DNA of 64,000 nt, from positions 434,001-498,000 of the forward strand of contig NZ_JAKFFS010000001.1 in the NCBI RefSeq assembly GCF_021502725.1. Reading direction: 5' to 3'. Position numbers and translations under genes: made by a program. Within the stretch, counting starts at the first letter, position 1, and each line of letters starts with the position of its first letter. This document shows positions 29,545 to 39,035 of this stretch, in pieces. Under the pieces are notes generated by a model. It was not told where the DNA came from, ran no database searches, and saw only the letters and a program-made list of their open reading frames with translations. The stretch is from Dyadobacter sp. CY345. GTDB lineage: Bacteria > Bacteroidota > Bacteroidia > Cytophagales > Spirosomataceae.

Positions 29545-32500
29545 ATGAAACTAAAAAACGGCTTTCACCCGGCCACCCTTCTTTTCGTTATCATTATAAC
29601 TATTGCCGGTTGCAGTAAATCAGAAAAATCTGACGAGAAAAAAACAACTGAAACCGGCCCTCAGCTTTTTACTTTGCTTTCAGCGGAAAAAACTAAAATT
29701 GATTTCAGTAATACGCTGACTGAGGGTTTAAACACCAACGTCCTGATGTATGAGTATTTTTACAATGGTGGCGGTGTGGCTGTTGGCGATTTAAATGGCG
29801 ACGGGCTGGATGATATTTATTTTACCGGAAATATGGTTTCAAATAAGCTGTATCTCAATAAGGGAAACATGCAGTTTGAAGATATTACGACAGCTTCCAA
29901 CGCGGCTGGTCGAGAAGGTCCATGGAAAACCGGCGTTACCATGGCAGACGTTAACGGCGACGGTTTACTGGATATCTACGTTTGTTATTCAGGAAGTTTA
30001 TCTCCTGAAAAGTTGAAAAATCAGCTTTTCATTAATAAAGGACCAAACGGTTCAGGTGTTCCGCAATTTGAAGAAAAGGCAGAACAATACGGCCTGGCAA
30101 ATTCGTCTACGAGCACACAGGCAGCTTTTTTTGATTATGACAGAGACGGCGATCTTGATATGTTTTTGTTAAATCATAATCCAAAAGCACTACCAATTTT
30201 AGATGAATCATCAACCGCAGAATTTCTTAAAAAGGAAGATTCTTCGGCAGGTGCGCGGCTTTACCGAAATAATATGAAGGGTAATGCGGAGCCGGTTTTT
30301 GAAGATGTTACGAAGAAAGCTGGAATCCATAGTTCGGCATTAAGTTATGGATTAGGTATCGGCATTTCGGATGTTAACATGGATGGCTGGCCTGATCTTT
30401 ACATTTCGAATGATTATTCAGTACCTGATTTTTTATATATCAACAACAAAAACGGAACCTTTACAGATGTGACTGATGCCGGTATCGGGCATACTTCACA
30501 TTCTTCGATGGGCAACGAAATTGCCGATTTTAACAATGATGGTTTGCCGGACATTTTCACACTTGACATGTTGCCCGAAGACAACCGCAGACAAAAACTT
30601 CAGGTTGGACTGGACAATTATGAATTGTTTGATTTCAATGTGAAAGTTGGTTTCCGTTATCAGTATATGCGGAACATGCTTCAATTAAATGAAGGATTGA
30701 CAGGCGGATCAGTCGGGAAATCGGTTACGCCGATGTTTTCTGAAATCGGTCAAATGTCCGGGGTTTCTAATACGGACTGGAGTTGGGCACCTTTGTTTGC
30801 TGACTACGATAATGATGGCTGGAAGGATTTGTTTATAACGAACGGTTATTTGAGGGATTACACTAATATGGATTTCCTGAAATACATGGGCGATCATTTA
30901 AAAAGGAAAGAGGGGCAGGTGAGAAGGGAAGACGTATTGGAATTGGTAAATCAAATTCCTTCTTCGAACATTCAGAATTATCTTTTTAGAAATAACAAAG
31001 ATTTAACTTTTAAAAACGTTGCCGCAGATTGGGGTTTGGGACAGGTTTCTAACAGCGGAGGCGCTGCTTATGCAGATCTGGATAATGACGGTGACCTTGA
31101 TCTGGTTGTCAATAATATTAACATCTCGGCTTTTATATATCAGAATGAAGGAAGCAAACAATTGAAAAATCATTATCTGAAGCTGAAATTGAAGGGTGAA
31201 GGTAAGAACACGATCGGGACGGGCGCAAAAATCACCATTTACCAAAAAGGCGGAAAACAATATCTGGAACAAATGCCGACACGCGGATATCAATCAAGCG
31301 TTTCGCCGGTTCTTCATTTTGGTTTGGGTAATTCGGCGATTATAGATTCGTTAAAAATTATATGGCCAGGTGGAAAGCAGGAGAAAATTATCACACCAAA
31401 AGCAGATCAGCTGCTTATTTTATTAGAAAAAAATGCAACAGGGAAACAGGTGATACCAACCCCGCATGCGCCATTGGTAAATCTGGTCACATCACCGATA
31501 ACATATAAAAATCCTGCAAATAAAATCAACGACTTTAAACGCCAGCCGTTGATGGTAAATGCCGTTTCTTTCTCAAATCCAAATCTGACAAAGGGCGACG
31601 TGAATGGTGACAAGCTGGAAGATATATATATCGGCGGAGGTTATGGAGAAGCGGGAAAATTATTCTTGCAGCAAAAAAACGGATCATTTATAACCAAACC
31701 TGTTACAGCTTTTGAAGCCGACAAACAAAGCGAAGATACCGATGCAGCATTTTTTGACGCCAATGGTGACGGTTTTGTAGATATTTACGTGGCAAGCGGA
31801 GGATATGCTAATTTTCTGCCGGAAGATCCATTGTTGCAGGATCGTTTGTATATCAATGATGGCAAAGGAAATTTTACAAAAGCGGCAGATGCTTTACCCA
31901 AAATGCTTTTCAGTAAAAGTTGTGTTCGGGTTGCAGATCTGAATGGAGATGGGAAACCTGACCTTTTTGTTGGCGGCAGAGTTATTCCCGGCAGGTATCC
32001 CGAAGCGCCAAGAAGTTATATTTTGATCAATAACGGACAAGGCAAATTTACTGACCAGACTGCCTCAATTTGTCCTGAGTTGGAGAAAATTGGTATGGTA
32101 ACGGATGCTGCCTGGGCAGATATGAACGGCGATAAAAAACCGGATCTGGTTTTGGCAGGAGAATGGATGCCAATAACAGTTTTGGTAAATAGTGCTGGAA
32201 AACTGACAAACAAAACGTCCGATTATTTTGATAAGTCATACAGCGGCTGGTGGAATAAAATTCTTGTGGATGATATCAATAGTGATGGGAAACCGGATAT
32301 TGTTGCCGGCAATATGGGCTTAAATACGCAATGCAAAGCCAGCGACGAAGAGCCGGTTGAGATGGTTTATAAAGATTTTGACGACAACGGTTCAGTTGAT
32401 CCGATCCTATCATTTTATATTCAGGGAAAGAGCTACCCCTATGTCACACGCGATGAAATGCTCGACCAGATGAGTATCATGAGAACTCGTTTTCAGGATT

Positions 32501-32943
32501 ATAAAAGTTACGCAGATGCGACACTTACAGATATTTTTACCAAAGAGGAGCTGGAAGGTGCTTCCTATTTGAAATCAAATTTTCTGAAAACAGCTTATTT
32601 TGAAAGTAATACGGCGGGTAAGTTAAAAGAAAAACAATTACCGCTGGCAGTTCAGTCTTCACCGGTTTATACGATCACAACATACGATTTCGACCAGGAC
32701 GGCAAGGAGGATTTATTGTTCTGTGGAAACAGCAATCGGGCCCGTCTTCGTTTCGGGAAATATGATGCTAATTACGGCGTTTTATTGAAAGGTGATGGCA
32801 AGGGGAATTTTGAATACATACCTCAAAATAAATCTGGTTTTGCATTAAAAGGAGATGTTCGGAGTGTTTTGCCGATTGGAAATACGTTGTTGTTTGGGAT
32901 CAATCAGCAGGAGCTTAAAGCATATAAAGTGACTAAGAAATGA
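29545..32943 (+). CDS. Large FG-GAP/VCBS-repeat lipoprotein with ASPIC/UnbV domain (CRTAC1-like)
   Basis: 1132 residues from the ATG at 29545 (lipobox Cys23, TIAGCSKS); the upstream ATG at 29482 lies in a terminator. At least a dozen D-x-D/N-x-DG calcium-binding FG-GAP blades are spread along it, for example GDLNGDGLDDIYF, ADVNGDGLLDIYV, FDYDRDGDLDMFL, ADYDNDGWKDLFI, ADLDNDGDLDLVV, FDANGDGFVDIYV and ADLNGDGKPDLFV. An ASPIC/UnbV segment (TIGTGAKITIYQKGG, YQSSVSPVLHFGLG) lies in the middle. Predicted to form two beta-propellers at the cell surface, probably a binding or scaffold protein. It overlaps the next gene by four bases. Confidence 0.92.
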   Translation: MKLKNGFHPATLLFVIIITIAGCSKSEKSDEKKTTETGPQLFTLLSAEKTKIDFSNTLTEGLNTNVLMYEYFYNGGGVAVGDLNGDGLDDIYFTGNMVSNKLYLNKGNMQFEDITTASNAAGREGPWKTGVTMADVNGDGLLDIYVCYSGSLSPEKLKNQLFINKGPNGSGVPQFEEKAEQYGLANSSTSTQAAFFDYDRDGDLDMFLLNHNPKALPILDESSTAEFLKKEDSSAGARLYRNNMKGNAEPVFEDVTKKAGIHSSALSYGLGIGISDVNMDGWPDLYISNDYSVPDFLYINNKNGTFTDVTDAGIGHTSHSSMGNEIADFNNDGLPDIFTLDMLPEDNRRQKLQVGLDNYELFDFNVKVGFRYQYMRNMLQLNEGLTGGSVGKSVTPMFSEIGQMSGVSNTDWSWAPLFADYDNDGWKDLFITNGYLRDYTNMDFLKYMGDHLKRKEGQVRREDVLELVNQIPSSNIQNYLFRNNKDLTFKNVAADWGLGQVSNSGGAAYADLDNDGDLDLVVNNINISAFIYQNEGSKQLKNHYLKLKLKGEGKNTIGTGAKITIYQKGGKQYLEQMPTRGYQSSVSPVLHFGLGNSAIIDSLKIIWPGGKQEKIITPKADQLLILLEKNATGKQVIPTPHAPLVNLVTSPITYKNPANKINDFKRQPLMVNAVSFSNPNLTKGDVNGDKLEDIYIGGGYGEAGKLFLQQKNGSFITKPVTAFEADKQSEDTDAAFFDANGDGFVDIYVASGGYANFLPEDPLLQDRLYINDGKGNFTKAADALPKMLFSKSCVRVADLNGDGKPDLFVGGRVIPGRYPEAPRSYILINNGQGKFTDQTASICPELEKIGMVTDAAWADMNGDKKPDLVLAGEWMPITVLVNSAGKLTNKTSDYFDKSYSGWWNKILVDDINSDGKPDIVAGNMGLNTQCKASDEEPVEMVYKDFDDNGSVDPILSFYIQGKSYPYVTRDEMLDQMSIMRTRFQDYKSYADATLTDIFTKEELEGASYLKSNFLKTAYFESNTAGKLKEKQLPLAVQSSPVYTITTYDFDQDGKEDLLFCGNSNRARLRFGKYDANYGVLLKGDGKGNFEYIPQNKSGFALKGDVRSVLPIGNTLLFGINQQELKAYKVTKK

Positions 32944-34331
32944 GAATCCGTTTATACCTCCCCATTTTAATTATTGCATTTTTAATAAGCTGTAACAGGA
33001 AAGGTGAAAAATCTCCCGAACTGGATCCAGCGATTATTGGTCAGGTTACCAGGGAAATGACGGATGTTATGGTACACGATGTTACCAATCCGCCATTGGC
33101 TGCCCGTTTTTATTCCTATGCATGTCTGGCCGGCTATGAGATAGTTGCGCAAAATGATTCAGCTTATAAAACAATGCACGGGGTTTTAAATGATTTTCCC
33201 GTGATCGTGAAACCGGAAGGGCTGACTGAATACTCATACCAATTAAGCGCGGTTTTGGCGATGTTGGAAACTGCAAAAAAAATGCAGCCTTCGGGTGGTT
33301 TGATGCTGCAAAAATATCAGGACCGATTGCTGGACTCTTGTAAAACTTTGGGTTTTAGCGAAGAAGTTATTGCTGGTTCCGCGGCTTATGGATTAGGCAT
33401 CAGCAAGCAAATTTTAAAATATGCGAAAGCTGATAAATACAACCAGATTAGTAATTTTCCGCGTTATGCCCCCACAGAGGTGAAGGGCAGCTGGTATCCG
33501 ACGCCTCCGGGATATTTTCCTCCCGTTGAACCATATTTTAAAACGGTACGCCCTTTCACGCTCGATTCTTCTTCGCAATTTAAACCAGCTGCGCCTGCAC
33601 CATTTTCAGAAGATAAAAATTCCGAATTTTATAAAATGATGCTCTCCAATTATCAAACAAAGATAGAAGGAGAAGCAAAGGTCACAGCCGCATTTTGGGA
33701 TTGCAATCCGTTTGCGCTGGAGAATAAAGGGCACTTACTGGTTGGGATGAAAAAGATTTCCCCGGGAGCGCATTGGATTGGGATAACCGATATTGCCTGC
33801 AAACAATCAAAAGCTGATTTATCAAAAACTTTGCTGGTGACTACGTCGGTCGCGATTGGTTTAATGGATGGATTTATGGCCTGCTGGGATGAAAAGTACA
33901 GAAGTAACCGGATTCGCCCGGAAACAGTGATTAGAAAATACATCGATCCGAACTGGAAACCATTTTTACAGACACCTCCATTTCCTGAATATCTTAGCGG
34001 ACATTCGGTAGTTTCATCAGCAGCAGCCATCATTCTGACCCATTATTTTGGTGAAAATTTTGCTTACACAGACACAGTAGAAGAGCGATTTGGGCTGAAA
34101 GCGAGAAAGTTTGCATCCTTTAACCATGCTGCAAAAGAGTCAGGCATGTCAAGATTTTATGGAGGAATTCACTTCATGGACGCCGTAGAAAATGGCTGGA
34201 CACAGGGTGAGCATGTCGGGAACTGGGTAGTAAGTCGGCTGTCGGCTGTCGATAGGCTGTCGACTGTCAATAAGCAGTCGGCTGTCAGCAATCGGCCGTC
34301 AGTTTTGGGCAAATCTACTGCAAGTCGATGA
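32940..34331 (+). CDS. Vanadium-dependent haloperoxidase-like lipoprotein, with repeat-derived tail
   Basis: 463 residues. Lipobox Cys18 (AFLISCNRK). Complete vanadate site: WDEKYRSNRIRP (about 317-327), PEYLSGHS (about 351) and SRFYGGIHFMD (about 402-412). Paralogue of the protein at 22276. Translationally coupled to the FG-GAP gene (ATGA overlap). The family alignment ends near VGNWVVSRL; the last ~30 residues (rich in Ser, Val, Asn) are translated from a GGCTGTC low-complexity intergenic repeat, so the original stop seems to have been lost. Peroxidase activity is inferred from motifs only. Confidence 0.88.
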   Translation: MRIRLYLPILIIAFLISCNRKGEKSPELDPAIIGQVTREMTDVMVHDVTNPPLAARFYSYACLAGYEIVAQNDSAYKTMHGVLNDFPVIVKPEGLTEYSYQLSAVLAMLETAKKMQPSGGLMLQKYQDRLLDSCKTLGFSEEVIAGSAAYGLGISKQILKYAKADKYNQISNFPRYAPTEVKGSWYPTPPGYFPPVEPYFKTVRPFTLDSSSQFKPAAPAPFSEDKNSEFYKMMLSNYQTKIEGEAKVTAAFWDCNPFALENKGHLLVGMKKISPGAHWIGITDIACKQSKADLSKTLLVTTSVAIGLMDGFMACWDEKYRSNRIRPETVIRKYIDPNWKPFLQTPPFPEYLSGHSVVSSAAAIILTHYFGENFAYTDTVEERFGLKARKFASFNHAAKESGMSRFYGGIHFMDAVENGWTQGEHVGNWVVSRLSAVDRLSTVNKQSAVSNRPSVLGKSTASR

Positions 34332-34419
34332 TTGGTAAATTGTGATAAAAGAAGATAATTATAAGGCTATTAATCTGATTGCTCATCCAGTGAAAGCCGA
34401 TGGCCGACTGCCGACAGCC
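34231..34419. repeat. GGCTGTCGGC-type low-complexity inverted repeat
   Basis: Direct words (ggctgtcggctgtcg at 34237-34251, further copies to about 34310) are matched by an inverted copy at 34402-34419 (15 bp, one mismatch). The left part is inside the haloperoxidase reading frame, and the right part touches the patatin stop codon. It may also act as the terminator of these convergent genes. Confidence 0.8.
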
Positions 34420-35177
34420 TAAAATATAATTTCTTTTTCAGCCAGCAATTTGCGTGTGTATTCGTATCCAATATCGTAAAGCTTTTGTGCTTTTCGGAAA
34501 TCGAAAGTATTAAAAGTACTTAATTCAGGAGCTTCAATAAGCAGATCGCAGCGGTCGAGGCTGGCCTTGGCTTTGTGCCGCATTGCCATTCGTATACTTC
34601 GATATGTAATTTGGTGCATATGCGACGACGGTTTTGAAAAAAGCAGCGGATTACAATGAATACCAATGATGTAATCCGCTTCTTTTTCGACCGGCGCAAC
34701 AGGCAGATTATTGAAAATTGCACCATCAATTAAGTCACGCCCTTCCCAATGAAGCGGTTTGAATATTCCTGGTAAACAGCACGAGGCCAGCACAACTTTC
34801 CCCAATTCTCCTTTTTGAAACGTCACTTCTTCACCAGCGTGAAGATCGGTCGCGGTCACTATTAAAGGTATTTTTAAAGCTTCAAAAGTATTTTCGGGAA
34901 TGTATTTTTTCAGGATTTCTTCTATTCTGTCAATCTTTAAAAGGCCTCCTGAACTGAACCCAAATCTTAAATAGGAACTGAATCTCGTTTTGAGGATAAT
35001 TTCAAATATTTCGTCGGCGGTATATCCATAAGCGATCAGCGCACCTACAAATGCGCCGGCACTGGTACCGCTAATGATAGCCGGTTTGACGCCATATTCT
35101 TCAAGTGCCTTGATTGCTCCGATATGGGAAATTCCGCGAGCGCCGCCACCTGATAGTACTAGTGCAATTTTTTTCAT
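34419..35177 (-). CDS. Patatin-like phospholipase (RssA/YlbK type)
   Basis: 252 residues. Oxyanion-hole motif GGGARG (10-15), nucleophile Ser39 in GTSAG, catalytic Asp151 in DGAIFNNLPV: the Ser-Asp dyad of the patatin family is intact. No signal peptide, so it is cytoplasmic or peripherally membrane-bound. Expected to hydrolyse acyl esters of phospholipids or lysolipids. Single gene, convergent with the haloperoxidase operon. Confidence 0.93.
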   Translation of the reverse strand: MKKIALVLSGGGARGISHIGAIKALEEYGVKPAIISGTSAGAFVGALIAYGYTADEIFEIILKTRFSSYLRFGFSSGGLLKIDRIEEILKKYIPENTFEALKIPLIVTATDLHAGEEVTFQKGELGKVVLASCCLPGIFKPLHWEGRDLIDGAIFNNLPVAPVEKEADYIIGIHCNPLLFSKPSSHMHQITYRSIRMAMRHKAKASLDRCDLLIEAPELSTFNTFDFRKAQKLYDIGYEYTRKLLAEKEIIF

Positions 35178-35230
35178 TTTGTTTGAACTTATAAATTAGT
35201 ACATGGAGTGGTAAAACTGTTGCATTTCGT

Positions 35231-35238
35231 TAAATTTG
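35231..35238 (+). promoter_or_regulatory. Candidate -7 promoter element (TAAATTTG) of hicAB
   Basis: Exact TAnnTTTG match 33 bases before the hicA start. Confidence 0.5.
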
Positions 35239-35271
35239 GGACTCACACACTACTTTTTAAAACGTATTTAA

Positions 35272-35526
35272 ATGAGTAAATTTGAAAAGGTTTTACTTAA
35301 AATACTATCCGGTTCTTCGGATAATAATTTTAGTTACTTAGAGTTGAGACTTATTTTACTCAATCTTGGATTCACGGAGAGAAGCTCAGGAGGAAGTCAT
35401 CGAATATTTTTCAGAAACGATATTACTGAAATTTTAAATATTCAACCTAATGGAAGTAAAGCTAAACCTTACCAAGTAAAACAAGTTCGGAATATTATTT
35501 TAAAATATAACCTTTCAAAATTATGA
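35272..35526 (+). CDS. hicA: HicA-type mRNA interferase toxin
   Basis: 84 residues. HicA double-stranded-RNA-binding-like fold with the catalytic His43 in SSGGSHRIFF, preceded by the helix ELRLILLNLGF and followed by KPYQVKQVRNIILKYNL. HicA cleaves mRNA in a translation-independent way and is neutralised by HicB. Its stop overlaps the hicB start by four bases (ATGA), the usual toxin-first HicAB order. Confidence 0.88.
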   Translation: MSKFEKVLLKILSGSSDNNFSYLELRLILLNLGFTERSSGGSHRIFFRNDITEILNIQPNGSKAKPYQVKQVRNIILKYNLSKL

Positions 35527-35735
35527 ACACCAAATACGAATTGATAATGTATTGGAGCGAGGTGGATAATGCTTTTATTGTCGAAGTACCTGAGTTGCCA
35601 GGATGCATGGCGGACGGAAATACTCAAATTGAAGCATTGGAAAATGTGCAAATCATAATAGACCAATGGATAGAAACTGCACTGGAATTAGGTAGAGAAG
35701 TTCCAATTCCCAAGGGTAAACTGACGTTAGCTTGA
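35523..35735 (+). CDS. hicB: HicB-type antitoxin (short form)
   Basis: 70 residues. Partial RNase-H-like HicB fold: YELIMYWSEVDNAFIVEVPELPGCMADG followed by the helix ENVQIIIDQWIETALELGR. It has no C-terminal HTH or ribbon-helix-helix DNA-binding domain, so autoregulation by HicB alone is doubtful. Its stop abuts the stop of the opposing metallo-hydrolase gene with no spacer and no terminator. Confidence 0.85.
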   Translation: MNTKYELIMYWSEVDNAFIVEVPELPGCMADGNTQIEALENVQIIIDQWIETALELGREVPIPKGKLTLA

Positions 35736-36578
35736 TTATATAAAATTTACCAAATTCCCTCTTTCCAAAATCTTTACACCTTTCTCAGTTTGTTCAACGA
35801 TCGCGGCTTCGTATGTTGGGTCGTGTTCAAAAAGTAAAATACATTTCTCTTCAACAGCTTTTTTCAATACATTTTCTTTTTCCTGCATCGTCAATAATGG
35901 GCGCACATCATAGCTCATGACCCATGGAAGTGGAAGGTGAAATGAGGATGGTATCAAATCTGCGACATATATTATCTTCTGATTTTTGTAGGAAATAACA
36001 GGAAGCATCATTTGTTCCGTATGCCCATCCACATGAATAAATTCAATATTTTCGAAGGGTGAAATACCTTTTTCAATAAATTTCAACTGGCCGGATTCCT
36101 GAAGAGGAAGAATATTTTCTTTCAGAAATGAAGCCTTTTCGCGCGGGTTCGGATTGGTTGCCCATTCCCAATGAGATTCATTTGACCAGTAAGTGGCGTT
36201 GGAGAAAGTTGGTAAAAGAACAGATCTGTCTGTATTATATTTCACTGCACCACCAACATGGTCGAAGTGCAAATGTGTCAGTAAAACATCCGTAATATCT
36301 TCCGGCTTGAAACCAGCATTTTTTATCGACTGGATCAAAGTAGCGTTGCCATGTAAATCATAAAAGCCAAAGAACTTTTCGTCCTGTTTATCACCCAATC
36401 CTGTGTCGATGAGTATAAGTTTGTCACCATCTTCAATAAGCAAACACCGCATCGCCCAGGTGCAAAGATTTTTTTCATCCGCCGGATTATGTCTGTTCCA
36501 TAATGTTTTTGGAACTACGCCAAACATAGCGCCGCCATCAAGTTTGAAATAACCGGTATCGATCGTGTGAAGATTCAT
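35736..36578 (-). CDS. MBL-fold metallo-hydrolase
   Basis: 280 residues from the ATG at 36578 (MNLHTIDTGYFKLDGGAMFG); an earlier in-frame ATG at 36698 would add about 40 non-conserved residues that run to the edge of the divergent GH92 gene. Zn-binding motif HLHFDH at 102-107, LIDTGLG before it, later DGHTEQMM and a C-terminal EHDP. Resembles quorum-quenching-lactonase-like and general MBL hydrolases of Bacteroidetes; the substrate is unknown. No signal peptide. Confidence 0.88.
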   Translation of the reverse strand: MNLHTIDTGYFKLDGGAMFGVVPKTLWNRHNPADEKNLCTWAMRCLLIEDGDKLILIDTGLGDKQDEKFFGFYDLHGNATLIQSIKNAGFKPEDITDVLLTHLHFDHVGGAVKYNTDRSVLLPTFSNATYWSNESHWEWATNPNPREKASFLKENILPLQESGQLKFIEKGISPFENIEFIHVDGHTEQMMLPVISYKNQKIIYVADLIPSSFHLPLPWVMSYDVRPLLTMQEKENVLKKAVEEKCILLFEHDPTYEAAIVEQTEKGVKILERGNLVNFI

Positions 36579-36710
36579 AAGGGAAAGAAGATATTTATTC
36601 GTCTGACAAGTAGCTTTAAACGTAAAGTTAGTTATTAATGGAGAAGTTAATAATTTCGGCTTCGGATCCATTCCAATAACCCGGCTAATATCAAACATTT
36701 GAATTTTATT

Positions 36711-39035
36711 ATGTATTCCAATTCCCGTTTTCTAAAATTATCGGTTGGCTTCCTGACTGGATTTATGATGATTGTTCATTTTTCCATTGCGCAGAAACTA
36801 CCCATTCAGTATGTGGAAACAAGAATCGGAACCGCGCCTGCCGCGACTGAAAGTGCCAAAATGCATAGTGAGGCGGGAAGTGAATTGAAAGGACAGACGA
36901 TGCCAGCTGTTGGAACGCCATACGGAATGACGCAATGGACGCCGCAGACGAGGTCAACGGAAACAAAATGTATTGCTCCGTATTATTATGCAGATACGCT
37001 TTTTCAGGGTTTTCGGGGAACGCACTGGCTCAACGGTTCCTGTGTTCAGGATTATGGAACTTTGACGGTCATGCCACTTTCAGGTGAGCTTATCGTGAAT
37101 CCTGAAAAACGAGCATCCAAATTCCGGCATGAAACGGAGATCGCAACACCTGCATATTACAGCGTAACTTTGGACGATTATCAAATCAACGCGGAAGTGA
37201 CTTCTATGGCCCGCTCGGCGATTTTACGCTTTACCTATCAGGCTGGAAAGGAAAATTTTATCGTGATCGAACCGAATAGCGATGAGGGAGAAGGTTTTGT
37301 TGAAGTTTTTCCTGAAAGAGGAGAAATTGTTGGTTATAATCCGGTTCATAGAATTTATCAGGGATCCGGGCAGTCGGCAGGTTTCAGCGGATATTTTGTT
37401 TTAAAATTTGATACGCCGTTTACGCAGTATGGTGTGTGGGAGTCTGATACAATTGTGCCGATGGGCAGAACCAGAGCAGGAAAGGGAAAACTTGAAAAAT
37501 TAGGTGCTTATGTTGGTTTTGGCATCAAAGGAGGCGCTGTCGTTGTTCAAATTGGTACGTCTTTTACAAGTCTGGAAGGCGCGAGAGCCAACCTCAAAAA
37601 AGAACAGGCGGGAAAAAGTTTTGATGCCGTACGCCTTTCCACTGAAAATCAATGGAATGAAGCGCTTGGCAAGATAAAAGTTACAGGCAGTGAAAACGAT
37701 AAAATGCTTTTTTATAGCGCACTTTACCGGACAAAATTATCACCCAGATTATATTCTGATGCAGACGGGCAGTATCCTTCCTTCGCAGGTGGAACGCCTT
37801 TGCAAAAATCGGAAGGTTTTGACTACTATTGTGATTACAGCATGTGGGATACCTTTCGTGCGTCCATGCCTTTGAACGTTCTTTTGGAACCGAAAAAATC
37901 TGGCGATATGATGCAGTCGCTCGTAAAAAAAGCGGAACAGGGTGGATGGATGCCTATTTTTCCCTGCTGGAATAGTTATACAGCTGCCATGGTCGGTGAT
38001 CATGTTATGTCGGTTATGGCTGATGCGTATGTTAAAAATGTGAGGAATTTTGATGTAAAATCAGGATACCAGTATTTGCGGAAAAACGCTTTCGACCCTA
38101 ATGCGGATATCAAAAGTTACGAAGCGGGAAAGGGGAGGAGAGCATTAAGTTCCTATTTGAAATACAACTATATCCCGCTGGAAGATAGCGTATGGCAGGC
38201 TTTTCACAAACGCGAACAGGTATCGCGCACATTGGAATATGCCTACGACGACTTTTGTCTTTTTGTTTTGGCGGAAGAATTAGGACATAATGAAGATGCG
38301 GCTGTTTTGAGAAAACGCTCGTTGAATTATCAGCACGTAATTGATCCACAAACGGGTTATGCGCGGGGCAGGTATGAAAATGGGAGCTGGATCAGACCAT
38401 TTGATCCGTTTGAAAAGCGTTCAAGTTTTATTACGGAAGGCTCGCCGGCTCAGTATACCTGGTTTGTGCCACAGGACATTGCTGGTTTGAAAAAGGCTGT
38501 TGGCGGAGAAAAGGCGTTTATCAATAAATTAGATACACTTTTTCAGCAGGGATATTATTGGCACGGAAACGAGCCGAATCATCAGATTTCTTATTTATAT
38601 AATTATGTCGGACAGCCCTGGAAAACGCAGAATCAAGTCCGAAAGATAATCCGGGAAGAATATGATGTTACTCCAGGAGGATTAAGCGGCAACGAGGACG
38701 GAGGCCAGATGTCTGCCTGGCTGGCTTTTAGCATGGCCGGACTATATCCTGTGACGCCCGGAACGCCATATTATGTACTTGGTACACCACTTTTCGAAGA
38801 AGTTTCTTTTCAGTTTTCAAAAAACAAAAAATTTAAAATCAAGGCGAATGGCGTTTCTGAGCAGGCTAAATATATACAATCGGCCAAATTGAATGGTAAA
38901 ACTTTCACAAAAACCTATTTGTCACACCAGGAAATAACAGATGGCGGAGAGTTAATTTTAGAAATGGGAACAAAACCGAATGAAAAATGGGGAATCGCGA
39001 CAACTGATGCGCCTCCATCTTTGACAAAGCAGTAA
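36711..39035 (+). CDS. Glycoside hydrolase family 92 (alpha-mannosidase)
   Basis: 774 residues from the ATG at 36711; the in-frame TTG at 36699 is less likely. N-terminal hydrophobic signal ending near HFSIAQ. GH92 marks: MPAVGTPYGMTQWTPQT, GTHWLNGSC, YRTKLSPRLYSDADG, YCDYSMWDTFRA, GNEDGGQMSAW (about 658-668, catalytic Glu/Asp region) and PGTPYYVLGTPLFE. These enzymes are Ca-dependent exo-alpha-mannosidases that trim N-glycans or yeast mannan, exported to the periplasm. No SusCD pair is adjacent, so its polymer is not clear. Confidence 0.95.
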   Translation: MYSNSRFLKLSVGFLTGFMMIVHFSIAQKLPIQYVETRIGTAPAATESAKMHSEAGSELKGQTMPAVGTPYGMTQWTPQTRSTETKCIAPYYYADTLFQGFRGTHWLNGSCVQDYGTLTVMPLSGELIVNPEKRASKFRHETEIATPAYYSVTLDDYQINAEVTSMARSAILRFTYQAGKENFIVIEPNSDEGEGFVEVFPERGEIVGYNPVHRIYQGSGQSAGFSGYFVLKFDTPFTQYGVWESDTIVPMGRTRAGKGKLEKLGAYVGFGIKGGAVVVQIGTSFTSLEGARANLKKEQAGKSFDAVRLSTENQWNEALGKIKVTGSENDKMLFYSALYRTKLSPRLYSDADGQYPSFAGGTPLQKSEGFDYYCDYSMWDTFRASMPLNVLLEPKKSGDMMQSLVKKAEQGGWMPIFPCWNSYTAAMVGDHVMSVMADAYVKNVRNFDVKSGYQYLRKNAFDPNADIKSYEAGKGRRALSSYLKYNYIPLEDSVWQAFHKREQVSRTLEYAYDDFCLFVLAEELGHNEDAAVLRKRSLNYQHVIDPQTGYARGRYENGSWIRPFDPFEKRSSFITEGSPAQYTWFVPQDIAGLKKAVGGEKAFINKLDTLFQQGYYWHGNEPNHQISYLYNYVGQPWKTQNQVRKIIREEYDVTPGGLSGNEDGGQMSAWLAFSMAGLYPVTPGTPYYVLGTPLFEEVSFQFSKNKKFKIKANGVSEQAKYIQSAKLNGKTFTKTYLSHQEITDGGELILEMGTKPNEKWGIATTDAPPSLTKQ

